A DNA stretch of 64,000 nt from Lachnospiraceae bacterium GAM79 (GTDB lineage Bacteria > Bacillota > Clostridia > Lachnospirales > Lachnospiraceae), in assembly GCA_020735665.1 (NCBI GenBank), contig CP085928.1, positions 186,001 to 250,000 of the forward strand, read 5' to 3'. The first letter of the stretch is position 1; each line of letters opens with the position of its first letter. The position numbers and the translations under genes are program-made. Under the pieces are notes generated by a model. That model was given only the letters and a program-made list of their open reading frames with translations. It made no database searches and was not told the origin of the DNA. Below are positions 8,291 to 15,068 of the stretch, one piece after another.

Positions 8291-9184
8291 ATGAACAAAG
8301 TAAATGTGATAAAACAAAATTTGGAGTTCATAGGTAAAACGTGGATTAAGTGTATTGGTACATTTGCAAGTATATTATCGCTTTTCTTTTTGTTTTGGAC
8401 TTGGGATGATATACGCATTACGTCAACACGATATAAATGTGTGATAATAATATTATTATGTGTGCTTGCGCTCATACTTGCAATTCTATGGACGTGTATT
8501 TTTAAGAGAACAAAGACAATTTGGGAAAGTCCATCTGGGAAAATAAAAGTATGTTATTCTGATATTATGAAAGATGGGTTTGACAAAAGGAACAAGGAAG
8601 AAAAGTTATTTGTAATTCCGGTTAATTCATGTTTTGACACTATTGTAGATGAAGATATATCAACATGTTCAAAGCCATTGGTATCACCTAATTCGCTACA
8701 TGGAAGATGGATAAAAACAATGGTTAATAAGGGATTTACTATAGAAGAAATAGACAACAAGATACATAATTGCTTGGAAATGCAAAATTTAGTGCCCAAA
8801 AGTATTATTGCTGACGAAGATAAGGAACGTGGGAAAAGAGAAGTATATGAGTTAGGTACAGTGGCGATGATTAGGGGAAATAACAATAGTACCTTTTTGT
8901 TACTTGCAATTTCGGAATACGATAAAGATAATATCGCTCATACTTCTGTCGATGATTTAGAAATGTGCATAAAATCACTTCTTAATTTTTACGATCAACA
9001 TGGTCAAGGGCATAGATTGGTAATTCCATTGATGGGAACAAACCTTTCGAGAGCAGGATTGTCACATAATGATTCACTGAGAGTAATAACATCGTTATTT
9101 CAATTGTATGGAGATAAAATACATGGAGAAGTTGATGTTGTTATATATAAAGGAGATAAAGATAAAGTAACATTAGACATATAG
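8291..9184 (+). CDS. thsA: ThsA-like effector: two membrane helices plus macro domain (type II Thoeris)
   Basis: A 297-residue protein with two membrane helices (about 20-38 and 50-71) and a long cytoplasmic macro-like domain. Domain signatures are FVIPVNSCFD (107-116), PNSLHGRW (133-140) and PLMGTNLSRAGL (246-257), the last being the hallmark of the ThsA-type macro fold. Two-helix-plus-macro is the effector layout of type II Thoeris, where a TIR-made histidine-ADP-ribose signal binds the macro domain and the protein damages the membrane. AAGGAGAG lies about 16 bases before the ATG, which is long. It is followed by three TIR-related genes. Confidence 0.8.
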   Translation: MNKVNVIKQNLEFIGKTWIKCIGTFASILSLFFLFWTWDDIRITSTRYKCVIIILLCVLALILAILWTCIFKRTKTIWESPSGKIKVCYSDIMKDGFDKRNKEEKLFVIPVNSCFDTIVDEDISTCSKPLVSPNSLHGRWIKTMVNKGFTIEEIDNKIHNCLEMQNLVPKSIIADEDKERGKREVYELGTVAMIRGNNNSTFLLLAISEYDKDNIAHTSVDDLEMCIKSLLNFYDQHGQGHRLVIPLMGTNLSRAGLSHNDSLRVITSLFQLYGDKIHGEVDVVIYKGDKDKVTLDI

Positions 9185-9201
9185 TAAAGGAGGAATTTAA
9201 T

Positions 9202-9613
9202 ATGTCATATCGAAATGCAAATTATAGTGCGTTTTATGTTTCGGAACCATTTAGTGAAAGTAATTTAGGGGCAAATTCAACACATGATTTTGTTTACTAC
9301 AATATGCTAAGATTGTGGAGGGGATAATAGTTTTCCCTTTAATGATGCACATGATAAGACATATAATGTGCGAGATGGTAGTGATTGGGAAAAGACTCTT
9401 AAGCCTAGACTTCATACAAGACTTGACAATTCTAAGAACATTATTTTATTTTTAAGTTCCATTACTGCCAATAGTCGTGCATTGAGGGAGAAAATGAATT
9501 ACGGAATAGGTACAAAAGGTTTACCGGTAATTGTAATTTATCCAGATTACGACAAGAAGTCAGATATAGTTGATAGTAATAGCGGCATAGCTAATTGCCA
9601 TGTAATCACATGA
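9202..9613 (+). pseudogene. thsB: Frameshifted ThsB-type TIR gene
   Basis: Starts with a good site (AAAGGAGG) and reads MSYRNANYSAFYVSEP, matching the start of ThsB-like TIR proteins (MTH538/DUF1863 fold). It hits a stop at 9325-9327 just after a run of four G (9320-9323). One extra G would restore the frame and give NDAHDKTYNVRDGSDWEKTL and LDNSKNIILFLSS, matching AHDKTY...VRD and the SKN-LLIIS strand of the intact copy at 10321. The restored frame then ends early at 9613, lacking the last third of the fold. So it carries two lesions, unless the G-run is a sequencing error. Confidence 0.75.
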
Positions 9614-9634
9614 TAAAGATGAGAGGGATACAGT

Positions 9635-10264
9635 ATGGGATTAAGTTCTTTGACAAGATATAATCTTTTTATGGAAAGCGGAGATTCAATAGAAAGTGAT
9701 GATGGAATAGTACGCTTTAGGGATTACTTATCAGTTAAGAATATGTATTATGATTCTGCAAGACTCATACGGGGCTTTGAAGACATTATTAATAATGAGG
9801 AAAGAATGTCTCAAATGGAAGAATATCAAGGAATCTTTGATCGTAATGCAAACGAAGTCCAAGATTTATTGTTCGTGCAGAGAATAACAAATCAAATACA
9901 GCAACAAATGAGTAAAAAAATGGAAAAAGAACAGTCTTCTTCCAATTCATTTAAAATATACTTTAGATACTTGTTAAAGGCTATTGCAGATTATCAAGAA
10001 GAAGTTATAGAAACCAATTTTATTGGGCTTTCGGACAATGAGATCATTCGTACCGCGAGAAAGCAAACCTTTTTGCCATACGCATATTACGACAAGGGGT
10101 TAACTCAAGCTTTGTTTTACTATTTTTGGCTTCGCTCTGGCTTTTTATATGTTAATTGGATGTGGGATGGAGCAAATAATCACAGTTCCGCCACCAAGGA
10201 GAAATTGGAAGATGCTTTAAAAGATAGCAATCAGTTTTTGTTCCTGAGAATGACGAATAAGTGA
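9635..10264 (+). pseudogene. TIR-related protein, C-terminally truncated
   Basis: A 209-residue reading frame of a second, different TIR-type protein. The N-terminal part is helical with no known motif. The C-terminal part, FLYVNWMWDG then KEKLEDALKDSNQFLFLRM, resembles the first strands and helix of TIR proteins that continue with an RQWCSWEIG-type motif. Here the frame stops right after that strand, so the TIR domain is about half present. It may be a decayed sensor of the Thoeris-like locus. Its end (TGATAAAGA) resembles the end of the preceding TIR fragment. An intact unknown function cannot be ruled out. Confidence 0.5.
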
Positions 10265-10320
10265 TAAAGAAGAAAAATTAGGTTTGATGAACCTGAAAAT
10301 GTTATAGGGAGGAACCACAC

Positions 10321-10875
10321 GTGAACAGAACAGGTACATATGTTGCCTTTGACGGGCAGGGATCGACAGATCCTACAGAAAGCGATATTCATTATTTTAA
10401 CTTGCTGAAGGCATGGAATAAATCTGGAAGTATAGATTTTAGGTTTACTAATTCACATGAAAAAACTTATCAGGTACGTGATAGCTCATCAAAAGCAACG
10501 CTTTTTAACAGATTAGAAACTAGATTATCAGCGAGTAAGAATTTTCTTCTGATTATATCGGATAAGACAAATTATGACAGAGGAATTCTTAATTGGGAAA
10601 TTGAAAAGGCCGTTGATTATTATGAGTTGCCAATCATAATAGCATATCCAGGGTATTCTAAGATTGGCGCACCTTCTGAATTGAATAGCATGTGGACAAA
10701 ATCTTTGGCGGAACGAATAAAAAATGAAAGGGCACATTGTATACATATACCGTTTAAAAAAGAACCGATATTTGACGCGATTAATCAGTTTTCTGTTGTT
10801 AATTCAAAGTATCCTAAGGGAGGCGCTTTGGGGTTTTACTCAGAGGAAGCGTATAAAAGCTGGGGTATTGTTTAG
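10321..10875 (+). CDS. thsB: ThsB TIR-domain sensor (intact copy)
   Basis: A 184-residue TIR protein of the MTH538/DUF1863 type. It begins TYVAFDGQGSTDPTESD and continues with TNSHEKTYQVRD, SASKNFLLIISDKT, NWEIEKAVDYYELPIIIAYPGY and AHCIHIPFKKEPI, the full set of ThsB signatures. The Glu in NWEIEKA is the probable NADase catalytic residue. The GTG start at 10321 has GGGAGG about 8 bases upstream. In Thoeris, ThsB recognises phage components and converts NAD into an ADP-ribose-based signal for ThsA. It is the only complete TIR gene next to the macro effector at 8291-9184. Confidence 0.85.
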   Translation: MNRTGTYVAFDGQGSTDPTESDIHYFNLLKAWNKSGSIDFRFTNSHEKTYQVRDSSSKATLFNRLETRLSASKNFLLIISDKTNYDRGILNWEIEKAVDYYELPIIIAYPGYSKIGAPSELNSMWTKSLAERIKNERAHCIHIPFKKEPIFDAINQFSVVNSKYPKGGALGFYSEEAYKSWGIV

Positions 10876-10958
10876 CAACGTGAAAACGAGCTTCGGCTTA
10901 TATGCTATTCTGGGTATAATTTGGATACAGCAGCTTTGTAACCACATTAATAAGATAC

Positions 10959-10985
10959 AAAACCGTATCAAAATAATGCGGTTTT
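10959..10985 (+). terminator. Terminator after the Thoeris-like genes
   Basis: AAAACCG / CGGTTTT inverted repeat with a 13-base loop. It is A-rich before and T-ended, and could work in both directions. Confidence 0.6.
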
Positions 10986-11050
10986 GAAACACAATAACAA
11001 TAAAGTAACATGAAAAAGTAAACCCGAAAAAGAGTTTGAATAAGAACCAC

Positions 11051-11092
11051 AAGTCTTGGAACCCGCTAAATAAGCAAATTCCGAGACTTTTT
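11051..11092 (+). terminator. Stem-loop with T tract
   Basis: AAGTCTTGGAA pairs with TTCCGAGACTT, followed by TTTCTTTT. It lies beside the putative attachment strings. Confidence 0.6.
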
Positions 11093-11355
11093 CTTTTGCT
11101 CTGCTACTAATTTGCGACTAATAGCAACTACTCTATTTCACATCGTTTTGTTTTTTTAGATAGCTTTTCTTTGAGGCATGTGAAAAAATGATGAAAAGGT
11201 ATTTGCGATGGTATTTGTATCTTGTATAATAATTTTACAATTATATTTTTTAATTCAGCAGATGATTTTTACCGAAAAGTATGCTGCTCATTAAAAACAA
11301 TGGCAAATGGGTATTTTTATATCCAGATATACAAATGATAAACAGGAGGTTTTTT

Positions 11356-11739
11356 ATGGATAAACACATAGAAAAAGCAATGCAGTTAAGAAGTAATGCG
11401 ATGTGCCCGAACTGTGCGGAAACGATAATGATGACCTATGCAGAGGAGCTTGGTTTGTCGGAGAGCCAGATGAAGGCACTTGGTACAAATTTTGGTGGAG
11501 GAATGAAGTCAGGCAGTACATGTGGAGCTGTGACAGGAGCACTGATGGTACTTGGCGCATTGGGAATCTCAGATCCTCATATCGTAGGAGAGTTCCAGAG
11601 AAAGATGAAAGAGAATCATAATGGTATGATAAATTGCTTTGATCTGTTAAGAGCAAATGCACAGGCGGGCGGTCAGAAGAAACCGCATTGTGACGGTATG
11701 ATCAAAGAAGCCATTGAACTGATAGAAGAATATAGGTAA
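11356..11739 (+). CDS. C_GCAxxG_C_C family redox-type protein
   Basis: A 127-residue soluble protein with CPNCAE near the N-terminus, GSTCGAVTGALMVLG in the middle, CFDLL and a late PHCDG. This is the four-cysteine pattern of the C_GCAxxG_C_C family. These small proteins are common in gut anaerobes and are thought to bind metal or take part in redox chemistry; the biochemical role is not established. The start at 11356 follows AGGAGG. The frame extends upstream to 11281 but without a ribosome site. It lies 23 bases before the secreted protein gene and may be co-transcribed with it. Confidence 0.8.
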   Translation: MDKHIEKAMQLRSNAMCPNCAETIMMTYAEELGLSESQMKALGTNFGGGMKSGSTCGAVTGALMVLGALGISDPHIVGEFQRKMKENHNGMINCFDLLRANAQAGGQKKPHCDGMIKEAIELIEEYR

Positions 11740-11762
11740 TACCCTGGGAGGAGAAACATTAT

Positions 11763-13472
11763 ATGAGAGGAAAACGAGGACTTTTACTAGCCGTAGTTAT
11801 TTTATTAGTATTCGGTATATTTGCATTTCAGGGAGCCGATATAGAGACTTATGCAAAAGGTACAACTTCGAAATGGACGGTAGCTACGAGTAAAAAAACT
11901 TATGCTTATACAGGAAAGAAAATTAAACCGAAAGTTACAGTGAAGTATAAGGGGAAGAAATTAAAACCGAAGAACTATAAGGTTACATATCCTAAAAAGC
12001 CCGTCAAACCGGGTAAGTACAAAATTAAAGTTACCTTAAAAGGCAAATATAAAGGTAAAAAATTAAAAGGAAGCAAAACCATAGAATATAGCATAGCGGT
12101 TCCTGCGGTAAAAGGTCTGAGTGGCACAATTAAGAGCGGTGAGTATTATGGGGATGCTTTATGCTTTAGCTGGGATGACAATTCGGCTATGAATATCGAT
12201 GGATATGACATAGAAGTAAAAAATAATGGGAAAAATGGAAATAAATTAACAAAGAAGAAAATAGAAGCTTATTATAGCAACTACAATGTTGAGATTTATG
12301 AATATGGGACGACATATACATTCCACATACGTTCCTATAAGAAAATAGGCGGGAAAAAATATTATTCCAAATGGTCTAAAGTAACGAAAAAGGTACCGGT
12401 ACCAGATTATCATATGACTACTAAGACAGTAAATGGGATAGAGCTTGCATACAAGCAGGACGCATTTCCATTCTTTAAATATACCGGTTATTCGAGTTAT
12501 GATGGCGATGTAAAGGACAGAACTTCAAAGAATTTTGCACAGTGCTATTTTCCGATCTTTATTAAGCAGAGGCTGAAGGATAATTTTATAATTCATACAG
12601 AATATAATGAAAAATGTGGATTTAGCAGTTTTTCACATTCGCAATACATTCCGAACAGAAAAGATGTTCAGGTAGCAACAAATATATCGGTGACATATTA
12701 TAATGAAATGCCGGTTGAAGATAAAATGCAGCAGGCCCTTTATAAGCAGGGCTATGTTGGATACATACTTGTAAATGCAAGCTGTCTGTTGGATAAAAAG
12801 CAATCGGTAGGTGTATATTTTGGTGATGCAAAGGTTGTAACACTGGTATCAAATGGATATTCAAAAGCCAAGGAATATGACTACAGAAAATATAGAGGAT
12901 ATAATCCGTTCATAGAACCTGTGTATATTTATGAAAGCGAAGTGCTTCTAAAAGATATGTTAAAAGATGTTGCTAAATGTGCACCAAACATGACAGATTA
13001 TGAAACATATACGGCACTTAAATATTGGATACAAAATCACACCTATACGGAGTACTCATGCTGGGGTGCGGCAACGGTGGCAAATGCTATGATGGAGCTT
13101 GGTTATCCATACATAATACTGTCTTGTTCGTATGATGGGAAGGATGGACTTTATAACGACTACAGCCGATACTATTCTCCTGCAAGTAAAATCGCACATG
13201 ATTCGGCTGGACATATGATAACATTGATTTTTATGGAGCCGGGCAAATATGTAAGGTGCGAGGTTCAGGGCTATGGATTTGGCAGTTCAGAATTTAAGTT
13301 TGATCCTACAGGATGGCAGAGACCTGTTAACAGCACATTAACTTCCGCATCAGCTGAGTTTGGGTTAAATGAATATAATACCATCGAAGAATTAATGAAG
13401 GGAGATTATTATATAGATATCAATAAATACGATCCATATGACTGGCATACATGGTCCACTCATTTAGAGTAA
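11763..13472 (+). CDS. Secreted protein with Ig/FN3-like and transglutaminase-like regions
   Basis: A 569-residue exported protein. The signal peptide is about 1-31 (hydrophobic LLLAVVILLVFGIFAF, cleavage near TYAKG). Residues 35-115 form a Lys/Tyr/Gly-rich beta region of repeated KGKKLK-type motifs, and 117-215 an FN3-like domain. The C-terminal part contains TYTALKYWIQNHTYTEYSCWGAATVANAMM, then AGHMI, then FKFDPTG. This Cys-His-Asp order is that of transglutaminase-like/papain-fold domains (inference). No LPxTG or surface-layer anchor is visible. A peptide-processing or cell-surface role is possible. Confidence 0.6.
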   Translation: MRGKRGLLLAVVILLVFGIFAFQGADIETYAKGTTSKWTVATSKKTYAYTGKKIKPKVTVKYKGKKLKPKNYKVTYPKKPVKPGKYKIKVTLKGKYKGKKLKGSKTIEYSIAVPAVKGLSGTIKSGEYYGDALCFSWDDNSAMNIDGYDIEVKNNGKNGNKLTKKKIEAYYSNYNVEIYEYGTTYTFHIRSYKKIGGKKYYSKWSKVTKKVPVPDYHMTTKTVNGIELAYKQDAFPFFKYTGYSSYDGDVKDRTSKNFAQCYFPIFIKQRLKDNFIIHTEYNEKCGFSSFSHSQYIPNRKDVQVATNISVTYYNEMPVEDKMQQALYKQGYVGYILVNASCLLDKKQSVGVYFGDAKVVTLVSNGYSKAKEYDYRKYRGYNPFIEPVYIYESEVLLKDMLKDVAKCAPNMTDYETYTALKYWIQNHTYTEYSCWGAATVANAMMELGYPYIILSCSYDGKDGLYNDYSRYYSPASKIAHDSAGHMITLIFMEPGKYVRCEVQGYGFGSSEFKFDPTGWQRPVNSTLTSASAEFGLNEYNTIEELMKGDYYIDINKYDPYDWHTWSTHLE

Positions 13473-13494
13473 TAGTGCAAATAGATAAAAGTAC

Positions 13495-13523
13495 TTGCAT
13501 ATTTATCTGCATTTATATATAAT
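13495..13523 (+). promoter_or_regulatory. Sigma-A type promoter
   Basis: TTGCAT (13495-13500), 17-base spacer, TATAAT (13518-13523). Transcription would start about 13530, upstream of the hairpin at 13553-13604 and the gene at 13631. Confidence 0.65.
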
Positions 13524-13552
13524 GGAAAAACATCGAAAATAATTGAAAAGAC

Positions 13553-13604
13553 AAGGTATATATTAGGACGAGGCTAAAAGTCTGTCCGGATATATACCTT
13601 TTTT
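13553..13604 (+). terminator. Leader hairpin with T6: attenuator or small-RNA terminator
   Basis: Long bulged stem: AAGGTATATAT pairs with ATATATACCTT, an inner GGAC/GTCC stem and an apical AGGC/GTCT stem with a T-AAAA loop, followed by six T. It lies 25 bases after the predicted start and before the gene at 13631, so it either attenuates that gene or ends a short RNA. Confidence 0.6.
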
Positions 13605-13630
13605 ATATTATTTTCAATGGAGGTGCTGAT

Positions 13631-13990
13631 ATGGCATACAAATTTACAGAAAAAAGAAACAACATTCAGGAACAGACCACATATGTGCTCTACATGATCG
13701 TCAGCAGTTATTTTCACAAAAGCATCTGTAATTCCCGAACATTGGAGACATCGTTGTATCTTCATTATCTGGAGATGTCGAAGAACCAGCAGGAAAATCT
13801 GGAGAAGCAGGTGATCCGAAGATCGGAACAGGATCTTGGGGAAGTCATGTCTGTGCTTTCTCAGATGAATTGTGAGGTCGTGTTTACCCACAGGGATAAC
13901 CGATACTATCTCGATTTCGAGACCGGGTTCGAGACGGTGTCTGTGGTGGTGGATCAGATGGGACACTACGTCATAGATGTGTTGATGTAG
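13631..13990 (+). CDS. Hypothetical protein (119 aa)
   Basis: A 119-residue soluble protein starting at an ATG with GGAGGTG 7 bases upstream. The N-terminal two-thirds are helical, with many Gln and Glu residues; the last 40 residues form beta strands (CEVVFTHRDNRYYLDFETGFETVSVVVD). No motif is recognised. It stands between a leader hairpin and a GC-rich stem-loop, so it is likely a single-gene transcript. Higher GC than the defence genes suggests it belongs to the host genome. Confidence 0.6.
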   Translation: MAYKFTEKRNNIQEQTTYVLYMIVSSYFHKSICNSRTLETSLYLHYLEMSKNQQENLEKQVIRRSEQDLGEVMSVLSQMNCEVVFTHRDNRYYLDFETGFETVSVVVDQMGHYVIDVLM

Positions 13991-14008
13991 GTGATACCAG
14001 AAAGGCAG

Positions 14009-14045
14009 TCGCCAGATGCCTGCGGAAATGCAGGGGTCTGGCGAT
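14009..14045. repeat. Stem-loop repeat, copy 1
   Basis: TCGCCAGAT...GTCTGGCGA outer stem with an inner GCCTGC/GCAGG stem and a GGAAAT loop. It closely matches the stem-loop at 14894-14930; together they flank the HNH nuclease gene. No T-run follows (GATTTGCAG). Confidence 0.75.
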
Positions 14046-14153
14046 TTGCAGTATTTATATAGTGAATGGAAATGTTTTGTAGATGACCGCTTATTTGGAC
14101 ATTACACTTGTTACTATTGAATCATCATTGTGAAGATCAAAGGAGATTAATTT

Positions 14154-14771
14154 ATGAGCAAAAGAGAACCAATCAAAACTACAAAAGAAGCAATTATTTC
14201 ATATTGGGCAAAGCATCAGGACGAATGCGGATTAAGTGTAGACTGGGCTGAAGCGGGTGAAAGATGTTGGAGATGCGGGTGTGAGCGTTCATTGGATCGA
14301 TGCCACATTATACCGGATTCATTAGGTGGAAAAGATGAACCGGAGAATTTGGTGCTTTTGTGCAAGAGATGCCATGCAGATGGTCCGAATGTTGCAGATC
14401 CGGAGATTATGTGGGACTGGATAAGAGCCTATGGGGTTTCGTTTTATGATACATTTTGGGGATGTGAGGGAATGCGCGAATATAAATTTATATATGGGTA
14501 TAAATTTCGGAGCGCATTAAGATATATTCTGGATCATTCAGAAAATGAGCTGGATGAAAGAAAAATGCAGGAATATATAAGTAAAGAAATCAAGTCCCTT
14601 GCAGACAGATCAAGTGTGCATTTTGGACAAAATTACTGGAATACAGCAACATATGCAGGAAATCTTAGAATGATAATTAAGTCATTAGCAGAAAAGCAGG
14701 GGATTAACATTAAAGAAATAGATAAAGAACTACAGCAAAATAAATCCTCATGGTGGCTGGAAGCATTTTAG
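14154..14771 (+). CDS. HNH endonuclease
   Basis: A 205-residue protein. Residues 40-85 carry a zinc-binding HNH motif: CWRCGCERSLDRCHIIPDSLGG, then ENLVLLCKRCH. The two CxxC pairs hold zinc; the Asp-x-Cys-His and the Asn form the beta-beta-alpha metal nuclease centre. The C-terminal 110 residues are helical and unrecognised. Stand-alone HNH proteins of this size act in restriction, in mobile elements or as toxins; the context does not decide. Flanked by two copies of the same stem-loop (14009-14045 and 14894-14930), hinting at insertion as a unit. Confidence 0.8.
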   Translation: MSKREPIKTTKEAIISYWAKHQDECGLSVDWAEAGERCWRCGCERSLDRCHIIPDSLGGKDEPENLVLLCKRCHADGPNVADPEIMWDWIRAYGVSFYDTFWGCEGMREYKFIYGYKFRSALRYILDHSENELDERKMQEYISKEIKSLADRSSVHFGQNYWNTATYAGNLRMIIKSLAEKQGINIKEIDKELQQNKSSWWLEAF

Positions 14772-14893
14772 AGAAAGCAGCATAGTTCCTCTAAAGAGTG
14801 GGATTTTTCCCTTTTCACCTATTTTATATATTTTACATATGCGACAAACAATGCATAGCTGGAAAAGTCCGTGTAAGTGATGCTTGAAAAATA

Positions 14894-14930
14894 GTCGCCA
14901 GATATCTGCAGGAATGCAGGTGTCTGGCGA
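14894..14930. repeat. Stem-loop repeat, copy 2
   Basis: TCGCCAGATATCTGCAGG...TGTCTGGCGA, about 85 percent identical to the copy at 14009-14045 and in the same orientation, both followed by TTTGCA. Confidence 0.75.
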
Positions 14931-14978
14931 TTTGCATATGCTGTCAGTTTAAAAATGGTAGTATGACTATACGAAATG

Positions 14979-14987
14979 TGTTATAAT
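14979..14987 (+). promoter_or_regulatory. Extended -10 promoter of the helicase gene
   Basis: TGTTATAAT gives an extended -10 element; no clear -35. It lies about 80 bases before the helicase reading frame. Confidence 0.5.
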
Positions 14988-15068
14988 GCAAAAGAAGTAA
15001 TAAGGGGTGGGTTAGTCTAATAGCCAAATCTGGCAAGAATTACCTAAAGAAATAAATAATCTTATACT

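Larger units (their letters stand above)
10876..11355. other. Gene-free right flank of the defence cluster
   Basis: No supported gene. It holds two terminators, the string AGAGTTTGAATAA (about 11031-11043) and the repeat CTACTAATTTGCGACTAA (about 11101-11118), near-copies of strings at 2067 and 1947. This may mark the end of an integrated element, but the order of the two strings is reversed relative to the left side. Confidence 0.4.

Noticed and set aside
11763-13472. Sortase-anchored surface protein
   Set aside because: No LPxTG-like motif, hydrophobic tail or basic end at the C-terminus.
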